Below, in pieces: positions 16,081 to 24,835 of a stretch of DNA of 48,355 nt. The translations under genes were made by a program, and so were the position numbers. The notes below the pieces were generated by a model. It was not told the DNA's origin. It searched no databases and was given only the letters and a program-made list of their open reading frames with translations. Positions within the stretch are counted from its first letter, which is position 1. Every line of letters begins with the position of its first letter. Source of the DNA: an uncultured Sulfitobacter sp. (GTDB lineage Bacteria; Pseudomonadota; Alphaproteobacteria; Rhodobacterales; Rhodobacteraceae); the NCBI GenBank assembly GCA_947501805.1, contig CANMXJ010000024.1, positions 1-48,355 of the forward strand. The letters are read 5' to 3'.

Positions 16081-16176
16081 TTGGCTGGACAGAGAAACGT
16101 CTCCATCCAGCCAATTTGTTTATCGGGACAATCGGAAACTTTGAAAGTTTCCGACCGCTTTCTTTGAAAGAAAGCG
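16081..16176 (-). promoter_or_regulatory. Three tandem hairpins in the rplL-rpoB spacer
   Basis: Three perfect 9-bp stems lie in a row: 16156-16164/16168-16176, 16133-16141/16145-16153 and 16081-16089/16106-16114. The first two downstream of rplL have 3-nt loops. None is followed by a clear U-run. In E. coli this spacer holds an attenuator and an RNase III processing site that lower rpoBC expression relative to ribosomal proteins. The same role is inferred from position and structure. Confidence 0.65.
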
Positions 16177-16193
16177 ATCCCTGAGTTAACCGA

Positions 16194-16565
16194 TTAGGCC
16201 AGCTCGACTTCTGCGCCAGCTGCTTCCAGCTTGGCTTTCACTTCTTCGGCCTCGGCTTTGTCGACGCCTTCTTTGATTTTGCCACCGGCTTCAACCAGAT
16301 CCTTGGCTTCTTTCAAGCCCAGACCGGTGATACCGCGGACTTCCTTGATCACGTTGATCTTGGAAGCGCCGGCGTTCTTGAGAACGACGTCAAATTCGGA
16401 TTTCTCTTCTGCGGCACCGCCAGCGTCAGCTGGGCCTGCCATCATAACAGCACCACCAGCGGCGGGCTCGATGCCATACTCGTCTTTGAGGATGGTTTTC
16501 AGTTCTTGTGCTTCCAGCAGTGTCAGACCAACGATGTCTTCTGCAAGTTTCTTCAGATCAGCCAT
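16194..16565 (-). CDS. rplL: 50S ribosomal protein L7/L12
   Basis: This 123-aa acidic stalk protein recruits and stimulates translational GTPases as dimers bound to L10. The N-terminal dimerisation domain ([19 protein letters not shown]), the alanine-rich hinge and the C-terminal domain ([20 protein letters not shown]) are all present. Length is normal. It lies 72 bp after rplJ and ahead of the rpoB spacer hairpins. Confidence 0.98.
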   Translation of the reverse strand: MADLKKLAEDIVGLTLLEAQELKTILKDEYGIEPAAGGAVMMAGPADAGGAAEEKSEFDVVLKNAGASKINVIKEVRGITGLGLKEAKDLVEAGGKIKEGVDKAEAEEVKAKLEAAGAEVELA

Positions 16566-16637
16566 GTTTTAGCTCTTTCCGTTAACAATATGTGTGTTCC
16601 AGCGTGTTGTTTCAACACGACAGCTTGACGATGTGCT

Positions 16638-17150
16638 TTACGCAGCTTTGTCCTCGATCGTGGACAAAATGGATGCAATGTTGCTTGCAGGTGCGCCAAT
16701 GGCCCCCGCGATGTTGGAAGCAGGTGCACCCAGCATGCCGGCGATGGTAGCAATAAGCTCATCACGCGAAGGCATCTTGGACACGGCTTCAACACCGGCG
16801 ACGTCCAGAGCGTTCTCACCCATCGCACCACCAAGGATCACGAACTTTTGGTTCTCCTTGGCGTACTCCTGAGCGATCTTGGCCGCAGCCACAGGATCCT
16901 CAGAATAGGTCAGAACGGTCATACCCTCGAGCAGGCCAGCAATGCTTGCGCATGGCTTTCCGTCGAGGGCAATTTTGGCGAGCCTGTTCTTGGCAACACG
17001 CACAGATGCATCAGCCGCACGTGCGCGCGCCCGAAGATCCTGCATTTCAGCAACTGTCAAGCCGACGTAGCGAGAGACTACAACGACGCCAGAGCTTTCA
17101 AAGATCTGGCCGAGTTCGTCGACCAATTGTTCTTTTTGTGCTCTATCCAC
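16638..17150 (-). CDS. rplJ: 50S ribosomal protein L10
   Basis: This 170-aa protein anchors the L7/L12 stalk to 23S rRNA. It has the N-terminal rRNA-binding domain ([20 protein letters not shown]) and a C-terminal helix that binds L7/L12 dimers. The start is GTG at 17150, with GGAG 8 nt upstream. In other bacteria L10-L12 represses its own translation by binding the mRNA leader; a structured leader is visible directly upstream here. Confidence 0.97.
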   Translation of the reverse strand: MDRAQKEQLVDELGQIFESSGVVVVSRYVGLTVAEMQDLRARARAADASVRVAKNRLAKIALDGKPCASIAGLLEGMTVLTYSEDPVAAAKIAQEYAKENQKFVILGGAMGENALDVAGVEAVSKMPSRDELIATIAGMLGAPASNIAGAIGAPASNIASILSTIEDKAA

Positions 17151-17300
17151 AGTTTCACTCCAGTAAGGGAGGGTTGCCCCTCCGGCTCAGTTTTGCCGGG
17201 ACTTTGTGGTCCCGACATTTCGGGTCCTTACGGGGTCCTGCGGATGGCTGCGGAAGGTCCCGAGGGGCAATCCGTAAAAATCTGCGTTTCCCGTCTCAGG
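17151..17300 (-). promoter_or_regulatory. Candidate L10 leader (autoregulatory 5' UTR of rplJ-rplL)
   Basis: The 150 bp before rplJ are GC-rich and full of complementary segments. GGAGGG...CCCTCC and GGGAC...GTCCC stems are visible. A long-range pairing joins 17171-17182 (GGGTTGCCCCTC) with 17262-17273 (GAGGGGCAATCC). Such a folded leader is the known L10-L12 autoregulation site in bacteria. The assignment rests on position and visible pairing; an Rfam L10_leader covariance search would decide. Confidence 0.5.
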
Positions 17301-17702
17301 CAGGAATTATGCTGGAAATATTGCCAACACCCACCGTCTCGGACGAAAAGCACAAAAGCGCGACGAATCGCGCTGTTGGGCTTGAGGGGTGGAGTAACGT
17401 CTTGCGGGGGGATTTCCAACCCCTGAAAGGGGTGATCTTGGTAAAAACGATAATGCGGGTTTCTGGCGATGTGTCAATGGGGGTGTGAGGGGTAGGTCAG
17501 TTGTCGGTTCAGCGGACAAAGTGACCATCGACCAGCTTCATCCCGAAACCTTGCTTTCGGTTAGACCCGTTCAACAAACGGTGGGTCTGGAACGCTAAAG
17601 AGAATTTCCGGCGTCTAGATCACACCTATTGATTTTTCCTCTATCACCAAAGTTACTCTTTCTATAGCGCTGCCATCACAAACAAAAGAAACGGGAAATA
17701 AA
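17301..17702. other. Intergenic region upstream of rplJ and the 17703 gene
   Basis: This 402-bp gap must hold the rplJ-rplL promoter (leftward) and that of the small membrane protein gene (rightward). No convincing ORF, tRNA or unambiguous promoter was identified. A purine-rich ribosome binding site (GAAACGGGAAATAAA) stands just before 17703. Confidence 0.35.
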
Positions 17703-17966
17703 ATGCGCGACTTTTTTATCAACTCACTCGAAAAGCTCATCGGTGTCATCATTATAGTAATGGGCGTTGGTGTCATAATTGGATCTTTTGCGGTTGCATT
17801 TGGCAGCGCAGGTCAGGGCGGAGGCTTATTCGCAGGTCTATTATTCTTCGTTTTTGGCGCAATTTACGTCGTTTTGATGGGTGGATTTATGTATTTAGGT
17901 GTCGGCATCTATCAGAACACTCTGCGTACTGCGAAAGCGATAGAGCGTATGTCTGCTGATAAATGA
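17703..17966 (+). CDS. Small hypothetical membrane protein
   Basis: This 87-aa hydrophobic protein has two predicted transmembrane segments (about residues 12-35 and 41-68) separated by a glycine-rich loop (GSAGQGGG) and a short charged tail. No family was recognised. It lies between the rplKA and rplJL operons on the opposite strand, with AT-richer sequence than its neighbours. A purine-rich sequence before the ATG could serve as ribosome binding site. It is plausible but not proven as a gene. Confidence 0.6.
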   Translation: MRDFFINSLEKLIGVIIIVMGVGVIIGSFAVAFGSAGQGGGLFAGLLFFVFGAIYVVLMGGFMYLGVGIYQNTLRTAKAIERMSADK

Positions 17967-18170
17967 AGGTCTCGATTGACTGCCGGTAAAGCGGGCCAGC
18001 ATTGATGCTGGCCTAAAATGAACTTAAGCGTTCTAAAATCGTTCCTTTGTGGACAAGCGTAAACGACATCGTTTGATACCGCCACAAACCTCGTCCAGAA
18101 CCTGACCAGTTGTTGGAGATTTCTGCATCAATAGCGAAAGTGGACATCAAAATATATCGCACCCAAAACG

Positions 18171-18205
18171 CAAAAAGGGCGGTGATCTCTCACCGCCCTT
18201 TCGCA
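18171..18205 (-). terminator. Terminator after rplK-rplA
   Basis: A perfect 12-bp stem (18174-18185 with 18190-18201) and a 4-nt loop is followed on the minus strand by TTTTTGCG. It lies about 20 bp after the rplA stop, so rplKA is a separate transcript from rplJL. The A-run on the other side could also serve the plus-strand gene at 17703-17966. Confidence 0.9.
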
Positions 18206-18222
18206 AATCCAAATAAATCAGA

Positions 18223-18921
18223 TCACTCGCCCGTTGCATTATCCACAGCAACAGACACGCCCGGACCCATTGTCGAGCTCAGGTTGATCTTTTTCATGTA
18301 CGTCCCTTTGGAACCGGCAGGCTTTGCCTTGGCAACCGCACCAACAAAGGCGCGGATGTTTTCGACCAACTGGGCTTCACCAAAGGATGCTTTGCCGACA
18401 CCTGCGTGCACAACACCGCCTTTTTCAGCTTTGAACTGGACCTGACCGCCTTTGGCTGCCTCAACGGCCTCCTTAACGTCCATGGTCACTGTGCCGACTT
18501 TCGGGTTCGGCATCAGGTTGCGTGGGCCAAGAACCTTACCCAGACGACCAACGATGGGCATCATGTCAGGGGTCGCGATGCAGCGATCGAACTCGATCTT
18601 GCCGGACTGCACGATTTCCATCAGGTCTTCGGCACCGACGATGTCGGCACCAGCCGCTGTCGCTTCGTCCGCTTTTGGACCGCGTGCAAAGACCGCAACG
18701 CGCATTGTTTTGCCGGTACCGTTTGGCAAGCCGACCACACCGCGGACCATCTGGTCTGCGTGGCGCGGGTCAACACCAAGGTTCAGCGCGATCTCTACAG
18801 TTTCGTCGAACTTGACGGTTGAGTTCGCTTTGATCAGCGCCACGGCTTCTTCAACTGTGACGTCTTCTTTGCCGGCGAATGCTTCGCGTGCGGCGCGGGT
18901 GCGTTTTCCAAGTTTTGCCAT
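18223..18921 (-). CDS. rplA: 50S ribosomal protein L1
   Basis: This 232-aa protein of the L1 stalk binds 23S rRNA and moves deacylated tRNA out of the E site. The start [27 protein letters not shown] with [10 protein letters not shown], and the end [16 protein letters not shown] are family hallmarks. It begins one base after the rplK stop, so the two are translationally coupled. In other bacteria L1 represses its own operon by binding the leader upstream of rplK. Confidence 0.98.
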   Translation of the reverse strand: MAKLGKRTRAAREAFAGKEDVTVEEAVALIKANSTVKFDETVEIALNLGVDPRHADQMVRGVVGLPNGTGKTMRVAVFARGPKADEATAAGADIVGAEDLMEIVQSGKIEFDRCIATPDMMPIVGRLGKVLGPRNLMPNPKVGTVTMDVKEAVEAAKGGQVQFKAEKGGVVHAGVGKASFGEAQLVENIRAFVGAVAKAKPAGSKGTYMKKINLSSTMGPGVSVAVDNATGE

Positions 18922-18922
18922 C

Positions 18923-19348
18923 TTACTTAACCTCGATGCCCATGGACTTTGCGGAGCCCATAATGATCTTCATTGCCTGTTCCACGTCGTTTGCGGACAG
19001 ATCGGCCATCTTCGCTTCTGCAATCTCGCGCAACTGCTTTGGCGTGATGGAACCAACGGTTTCACGGCTTGGCGTCTTTGCACCGGACTTAACCTTAGCC
19101 GCTTTCAGCAGGAAGTAGGACGCAGGTGGCGTCTTGATGTCCATCGTAAAGGACTTGTCCTGATAGTAGCTGATCACAGTTGGGCAAGGTGCGCCCGGCT
19201 CGAGGTCTGCCGTCTTGGCGTTGAACGCCTTACAGAATTCCATGATGTTGATGCCGCGCTGACCCAGCGCTGGACCCACAGGTGGGGACGGGTTTGCTTG
19301 ACCCGCTTTAACTTGCAACTTCATCGTACCGACGAGTTTCTTGGCCAT
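18923..19348 (-). CDS. rplK: 50S ribosomal protein L11
   Basis: This 141-aa protein is part of the GTPase-associated centre and is needed for stringent-response signalling by RelA. The start [20 protein letters not shown], the proline-rich [20 protein letters not shown] and the C-terminal rRNA-binding domain are intact. AAAGGAGAA upstream supports the ATG at 19348; a longer in-frame start at 19366 adds only six residues. It heads the rplK-rplA operon, separated from nusG by about 12 kb of other genes. Confidence 0.98.
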   Translation of the reverse strand: MAKKLVGTMKLQVKAGQANPSPPVGPALGQRGINIMEFCKAFNAKTADLEPGAPCPTVISYYQDKSFTMDIKTPPASYFLLKAAKVKSGAKTPSRETVGSITPKQLREIAEAKMADLSANDVEQAMKIIMGSAKSMGIEVK

Positions 19349-19603
19349 TGGCCTTCTCCTTTGCAACGCCCCTTGGTCGCGACCGTAGGGCTATGTGTTG
19401 TGTGGTCCGGTTAGCGTGCCGCGGCGCGCGTGCCTCCCACAGTGGTGAATCGCTATTGTGGCGATTGGTGCGGATTATAGGGGAGTGGGCAGTATTGCAA
19501 GGGTTGGGATAGCTCACTGTGCAACGTGGCACCAATTGACCAAAGTCAATTTCCCCAAAAGGATCCCGTTTAGCTTTATATCCAGATTTTTGCGAGGTAA
19601 GCG

Positions 19604-20290
19604 ATGGGTATCTCCAGAACCATTTACACAGCAATCGTCGTCGGCCTGTCTGTCATTGCGCCATCACAACACTGGGCTGACACTCTGCAATGTGGCATTC
19701 CAACTGTGACTGTAACCTTCGAAGATGTACAAGATGGGGGACTGATTTGTGACGCTGTTCGGCAAGCGAAAGCACTGTTTGATCAATGTGGTTTACCGCC
19801 CCTAAGCAGTCCCGTTCACATAAAAGTCGTAGAAGAATTGTCTCAAAGTTGCGTTGCTATGTATCATTGCGGCGAGAATAAAATCGAAGTGCTGTCATCT
19901 CCCAAAATGCAGGAACGCCGCGACCAGAAGGGCGCGTTTGCGCACCTCCCCCCTCACGACTACCTGCGGAGCGTCGTTGTTCACGAGCTATCGCATGCTG
20001 CGACCGACAACATGCCTTGCCCATTTGAAGCATGCGTCGCAACGGAAGAATACATCGCCTACGCGATGCAGGTCATGTCCTTGAGTCCCGAGGCAAGAAC
20101 TGTGTTCGAGGATCGTTCCGAATTGGGCAAATCAATTTCGGTTGACGAACTAAGCGCCATCATCTTGTTTATGGACCCGCATTTGTTTGCTCGGAAAGTC
20201 TGGGCACATCTATCACAGCGCGATGATCCCTGCGGATATATTGGCCATCTTCTTGACGGGTCTGTCCTGCTTGACAGGGAAAGGTTCTAG
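19604..20290 (+). CDS. Secreted hypothetical protein with an HExxH metallopeptidase-like motif (DUF6639-like)
   Basis: This 228-aa protein has an N-terminal signal peptide (MGISRTIYTAIVVGLSVIAP, likely cut after HWA), so it is periplasmic or exported. It carries HELSH at residues 127-131, the pattern of a zinc-metallopeptidase active site, and an EEYIAYA segment shortly after that could supply a third ligand. Several cysteines could form disulfides. By recall it resembles a Rhodobacteraceae domain of unknown function (DUF6639). No substrate is known. Base composition is slightly AT-richer than the adjoining ribosomal genes. It stands alone, divergent from rplK. Confidence 0.75.
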   Translation: MGISRTIYTAIVVGLSVIAPSQHWADTLQCGIPTVTVTFEDVQDGGLICDAVRQAKALFDQCGLPPLSSPVHIKVVEELSQSCVAMYHCGENKIEVLSSPKMQERRDQKGAFAHLPPHDYLRSVVVHELSHAATDNMPCPFEACVATEEYIAYAMQVMSLSPEARTVFEDRSELGKSISVDELSAIILFMDPHLFARKVWAHLSQRDDPCGYIGHLLDGSVLLDRERF

Positions 20291-20472
20291 ACTGGCACCC
20301 GCAAGCTCAAGGGAGCACATCAAACCGCTGCACACCTCTGGCGCAAGAGCATTATCCGCTTCGCCCGCATACAAGCTGTGCATACCAACACTTTGGAAAC
20401 AATCGACCAAGCTGCGGCGATGTTTGCCATACCGTACCTTGCCGGCGCTGCATCAGCACACTCAATAGGAGC

Positions 20473-20835
20473 TTATTCCGTCCCGCTGGGCCGACTTAGG
20501 ATGAAAATGGCCGCTCCGCTCATACAAACAGCCTGAACCAGCAGGATCACGGGGGCCAGATTCGCAATCACACTGCCACCAAAGGCAACGGCCATCATTC
20601 CGATTGCCAGCGCCTTGAACTTGGGTGCTATGGCACCGTGTTGCCGCCATTCCACAATGATTGGCCCAAAGATACGATGGTTTTCAAGCATTCGGGCCAT
20701 TTTCGGCGACCCTCTGGCAAATGCAAACGCGCCGAGAATAATGAATGGAGTAGTCGGTACCACAGGAAGCACAACGCCGATCAAACCCAGCGCCAACGCG
20801 AGTCCGCCCAGTATCTTCCAGAACAGTTTCTTCAT
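20473..20835 (-). CDS. DUF454 (YbaN-type) inner-membrane protein
   Basis: This 120-aa protein has about three hydrophobic segments and the conserved core LGLIGVVLPVVPTTPFIILG, followed by AFARGSPKMARML and WRQHGAIAPKFKALAI. That is the signature of the YbaN/DUF454 family, whose function is unknown. The start MKKLFWKILGG is chosen for family length. The frame stays open a further 132 codons upstream, but that extension is hydrophilic, cysteine- and arginine-rich and does not look like protein. Confidence 0.88.
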   Translation of the reverse strand: MKKLFWKILGGLALALGLIGVVLPVVPTTPFIILGAFAFARGSPKMARMLENHRIFGPIIVEWRQHGAIAPKFKALAIGMMAVAFGGSVIANLAPVILLVQAVCMSGAAIFILSRPSGTE

Positions 20836-21214
20836 GGCTCTGCTCGCAATCAGGGAACGCGGTGTCAAAAAGGTATGCTCGGCTACATACCTTGGTTGCG
20901 TGTCAGGTACGTCTGCTGGATCACCAGCGTCAACTCCAAATCCAACACGGTTTCCTGCCCGACAATCGACGCGGGCACGATGCCGCACCCTACTCGACAA
21001 CCAGAGCCGCGCGGCATCTCGTGGGTAGACTTCTGCATTACGCTGGTGCGGCAAGCCCGCAACAGGGACAGCATTTACCATGCCCGCCCTTTCGTCCCCA
21101 TTGCGTTGGCGGCCAAATCTCCTTTGTTCGCCAGCACACAATTCGGCGGAGAGATTTTCAGAACATTCTCGACAAAAGGATAAGATGTCAGTGTCCGGAC
21201 ATCCTTGCCAACCA
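20836..21214. other. Gap between the DUF454 gene and ppc with no clear gene
   Basis: These 379 bp follow the ppc stop on the minus strand. One minus frame (20883-21074) ends with ASIVGQETVLDLELTLVIQQ, which looks more protein-like than its surroundings, but it has no good start and no family I recognise. It may be a gene remnant. No RNA gene or repeat is apparent. Confidence 0.3.
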
Positions 21215-23854
21215 TTATCCGGTCCAGCCAAGCCCCGCCGAGATGCAATTCATGGATTGTAAAAGCGGTCCGGTGTCCATGTGTTCGGATGTCTCACGCA
21301 GCGCGCGGAGTTGATTGATCTGAATGGAATGGATGTTGGCCAGATGGGCGCGGTTCCCCTCGAACCGGTTGGTAAAGTTAGGAAACCGTGCCGCCAGCAT
21401 AGGCTGGGCCGTGATCGCGTGAATGGCTTCAACCGAAGTGTTATATTCCGCCTTCACCATATCAAAAATCTCGGGACCATGGACTGGATCTGTGGACAGC
21501 TGCGCGTAATTTTCTGCGATATTCATATCAGCCTGAAACAGGGTTTTCTCAACCTCATCCACCATCAGCTGAAACAGCTTTGACGTAGCGAACATGTCCT
21601 GCAGCATCTCCCAACCTACAGCACCGCGTACTTTGACAAATGATTGACAGGCTGTCCCGAACCCGTACCAGCCAGTCAGCAGGTGGCGGTTTTGCGTCCA
21701 CGCAAAAACCCATGGAATGGCACGCAGATCGGCAAGACTGGAAGCCCCGAAGCGCCGCGCCGGGCGTGAACCGATCTTGAGCATGGCAAGCTCTTCAACC
21801 GGGCTTGCCTCTTGAAAGTACTGCACAAACCCAGGTGTGTTGAGCAATGCGGAATAGGCAGCCTGTGACATACCGGACAACGCCTGCAAGGCATCATCAA
21901 ACTCCGGATTGCTTGGCGGTGCCGCACAGGACAGCGCCGTGTGCAGCAGCGCAGAAGACGCCAGTTGTTCCAGTTCTTTCAGCGCCGTGCCACGGTTCGC
22001 ATATTTTGCAGAAACAACTTCACCCTGTTCCGTTGTGCGCATGGCCCCGTTCAGCGTACTTGCAGGTTGCGCCGCAATCGCTCGCCCCGTGGGGGCACCA
22101 CCCCGACTTACCGATCCACCACGCCCGTGGAAAAAAGCAGGTACAAAGCCAAGCGTATCAAGCGCCTGCGTAATTTTTCGTTGTGCTTGCTCCAACTCCC
22201 AAGTGGAACAGATGAATCCGCCATCCTTGTTGCTGTCCGAATACCCCAGCATGATTTCGACGCGATTGCCCTGCCGTTTGAGGCTGCGCCGCGCGGTCGG
22301 TATCTTGATCAACTCGGTCAGGATGCGAGGCGCATTGCGCAAATCTTCAATGGTCTCGAACAACGGTACAACAGGGATATCCAACGCCTCACCAACCGCG
22401 CCCGCATAACGGGCCAGCAGATAAACACCCAGTAAATCATCAGTGGAGCGCGTCATTGACAGTATAAATGCCCCAATGGCTTCGGGGTCATCCCCTTCGC
22501 GCACCCCAAGGATCACCCGCAACAGGTTCAGCAGTTCCTTTGATAGCTCACTAAGGGCGCTTAGGTCGATCTTTGGAAGGGTCTCAGCCGCAAGTTCGCG
22601 CTGCAATCGCCGGGTCCAAGCAACACTTCCATAGGCTGCGTCTGTATCCCAGATTTCAGCAAGTACATCCGTGGTCACAGTGGAGTTTTGCCGAATGTCC
22701 AACGCGGTTGTCCGAAACCCGAAGACTTCGACCCGCCAACGGACAGGACGGATGTATCTGTTGCCTAGCTGTTCGGATCCAATGGCTTTCAGGGCATCTT
22801 CGATCGCATGAAGGTCTGTGACCAACTCATCAACGTGACTGTAAGACGGGCAATCGGATAGACGTTCAATAACTGCACTTATGGCTTGCCGGAACACTTC
22901 ACCGGGGTTGCGCTCAGCGATAGCTGCGTGATTGGCTACCCGCATCACAATCGTATCAAGGGCAGATAAGTGGGACGCGGGTATTGATGCGATATCACGG
23001 CTGATGCTGATATCACGCGCTGCGCGCGTAAGTTCGGAAATGTGTTTTTGTACAGCGGCTCTGCGTCCCCGCCGCATTGCAGTCTTGGTCGCCTCAACGG
23101 TGACGTTCGGATTGCCATCACGATCCCCGCCGATCCACGAATGAAACTTCAGGCATGGCCGCAAAGCTGTGTTCGACTGGGCAAAAAATTTCTCTTTTGC
23201 CGCAATGAATTGCTCAAAAAGCTGCGGTGTAGCGTCAAACAGACTGTCCCGAAAAAACTGCAATCCCCATTCGATTTCATCCGAAAGACTGGGCCTTTCA
23301 AGCCTGAGTTCGCCCGACAGCCACAAAAGATCAATCTCTCCACGCAGCTGATCTACTTTGGCCTTGCGTTCTCGCGGGGTCCATCTGTGCGTTTCCAATG
23401 AAACCAGCAGACGATAAATGCGGCGATGAATCTCAAGAATCGTAACCCTTTTCGCTTCGGTGGGATGCGCAGTCAAAGTGGGACCGACGGAAAGGGCCTC
23501 TAAAGCTCTTTCGAAGTCCGCTGGTGTGTTTTCAGCGATGTCGGCCATGGCCTGTGCAAAGCTTCCCTCAACATATTCCGCACCCTGTTGCGCCTCGACC
23601 CGTCGCCGGTCGCGCACTGCCGCATTCTCATCGACAATCTTTCCGAGTTGAAACCAAATACTGACAGCCTGAAGAAAATCACCGATCTGTTCCGGCGCAA
23701 GGGGTGTAGACTGTGTTGGCGTCTCAAGGCGGGCCGCAACCGCAGGTGCACGACGCAGCACCGTCTCAAAAAGCTGCTCCCAAAGCAGTTGACGCAGCGA
23801 AATTGCATAGCTGTCGCGGTTCACATTTGGCGTCATCGGCGCGGCCGCGCCCAT
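21215..23854 (-). CDS. ppc: Phosphoenolpyruvate carboxylase
   Basis: This 879-aa cytoplasmic enzyme converts PEP and bicarbonate to oxaloacetate, the carbon-fixing step of the serine cycle. Active-site segments LTAHPTEAKRVTILE, GYSDSNKDGGFICSTW and FHGRGGSVSRGGAPTG are present, with small differences from the enterobacterial consensus. The C-terminus ends LGWTG rather than the common RNTG, a mild oddity at a position that helps close the active site. The start overlaps the upstream hydroxypyruvate reductase stop as TGATG, indicating coupling; an ATG six codons further in is possible. It is the last gene of the sga-mtkA-mtkB-hpr-ppc operon. Confidence 0.95.
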   Translation of the reverse strand: MGAAAPMTPNVNRDSYAISLRQLLWEQLFETVLRRAPAVAARLETPTQSTPLAPEQIGDFLQAVSIWFQLGKIVDENAAVRDRRRVEAQQGAEYVEGSFAQAMADIAENTPADFERALEALSVGPTLTAHPTEAKRVTILEIHRRIYRLLVSLETHRWTPRERKAKVDQLRGEIDLLWLSGELRLERPSLSDEIEWGLQFFRDSLFDATPQLFEQFIAAKEKFFAQSNTALRPCLKFHSWIGGDRDGNPNVTVEATKTAMRRGRRAAVQKHISELTRAARDISISRDIASIPASHLSALDTIVMRVANHAAIAERNPGEVFRQAISAVIERLSDCPSYSHVDELVTDLHAIEDALKAIGSEQLGNRYIRPVRWRVEVFGFRTTALDIRQNSTVTTDVLAEIWDTDAAYGSVAWTRRLQRELAAETLPKIDLSALSELSKELLNLLRVILGVREGDDPEAIGAFILSMTRSTDDLLGVYLLARYAGAVGEALDIPVVPLFETIEDLRNAPRILTELIKIPTARRSLKRQGNRVEIMLGYSDSNKDGGFICSTWELEQAQRKITQALDTLGFVPAFFHGRGGSVSRGGAPTGRAIAAQPASTLNGAMRTTEQGEVVSAKYANRGTALKELEQLASSALLHTALSCAAPPSNPEFDDALQALSGMSQAAYSALLNTPGFVQYFQEASPVEELAMLKIGSRPARRFGASSLADLRAIPWVFAWTQNRHLLTGWYGFGTACQSFVKVRGAVGWEMLQDMFATSKLFQLMVDEVEKTLFQADMNIAENYAQLSTDPVHGPEIFDMVKAEYNTSVEAIHAITAQPMLAARFPNFTNRFEGNRAHLANIHSIQINQLRALRETSEHMDTGPLLQSMNCISAGLGWTG

Positions 23855-24825
23855 CAGTTTACGCGATCAGGCGGGGTTTGACCGTCAAAGAACGCCTGCA
23901 GGTTATTCATCACACGAAACCCCATCTCTTCGCGCGCCTCCGCTGTTGCGCTGCCAAGATGCGGCAACATGACCACGCGATCACTGTCGAGCAGGTTCTG
24001 AGCAATATTGGGCTCACCGTCGAACACATCGAGCGCCGCACCACCGATTGTTTCAAACGCCAGCGCTTGAACCAGATCATGCTCGTTGATGACTTCACCC
24101 CGCGCAGTGTTGATCAAGAACGCGCCGGGGCGCATCAGGTCCAGCCTGCGGGAGTTGATCAAGTGGCGGTTTTCGGCACCACCGGGACAATGCAACGAAA
24201 CAAAGTCGCAACGTGGCAACAGATCGTCCAGATCGTCAGCCTGCACTGCATTGTATTGTGCCAGAAGTTCCGGAGAAACACGGCTCCGGTTGTGCACAAC
24301 GATGTCCATGCCAAACCCGAAATGCGCACGGCGCGCCATTTCCTGCCCGATCCGGCCAAAGCCGACGATACCAAGGGTTTTGCCAGATACTTTGGTGCCG
24401 ACAAGATGCGTCGGCCGCCAACCGATCCAACGCCCTTCACGCACCTCGCGTTCCCCTTCGCCAGCACGGCGGGCCGCCATCAGCATCAGTGTCATCGCCA
24501 GATCGGCCGTGCATTCGGATAGCACATCAGGCGTGTTCGTCACGGTTATCCCGTGCGCCTTGGCGCTTGGCATATCAATATGGGTGTATCCCACCCCATA
24601 GTTGGCAAGCAGCTTGGTACGCGGATCAGAAAGCTCCAAAGCATCTACCCCGATTTTGTCCGTCACTGTCGGCAACACCGCATCATAATCCAGAAACGCC
24701 TGACGGAATTCATGGGTCATCAAGGGAACATCACCGCGGTTCAATACAACATCGAACTTTTCGCTAAGCTGCGCCTCGACAGCAGCAGGCCAGCGGCGGG
24801 TCACGAGTACTTTGGGCTTAATCAT
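23854..24825 (-). CDS. D-2-hydroxyacid dehydrogenase, probable hydroxypyruvate reductase
   Basis: This 323-aa NAD(P)H-dependent enzyme of the D-2-hydroxyacid dehydrogenase family would reduce hydroxypyruvate to D-glycerate in the serine cycle. The Rossmann motif GIVGFGRIGQEMARRA, the catalytic Arg in INTARGEV, and the late catalytic His in LPHLGSAT are present. It looks closer to the glyoxylate/hydroxypyruvate reductase (GyaR-like) branch than to the classical methylotroph HprA, so the role is inferred mainly from operon context. GAGGAGAG lies just before the ATG. It starts 10 bp after mtkB and overlaps ppc by one base. Confidence 0.88.
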   Translation of the reverse strand: MIKPKVLVTRRWPAAVEAQLSEKFDVVLNRGDVPLMTHEFRQAFLDYDAVLPTVTDKIGVDALELSDPRTKLLANYGVGYTHIDMPSAKAHGITVTNTPDVLSECTADLAMTLMLMAARRAGEGEREVREGRWIGWRPTHLVGTKVSGKTLGIVGFGRIGQEMARRAHFGFGMDIVVHNRSRVSPELLAQYNAVQADDLDDLLPRCDFVSLHCPGGAENRHLINSRRLDLMRPGAFLINTARGEVINEHDLVQALAFETIGGAALDVFDGEPNIAQNLLDSDRVVMLPHLGSATAEAREEMGFRVMNNLQAFFDGQTPPDRVN

Positions 24826-24835
24826 GGTTCTCTCC

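Noticed and set aside
20638..21314. Overlapping plus-strand frames across the DUF454-ppc gap
   Set aside because: His/Arg/Cys-rich translations opposite real genes; no support.
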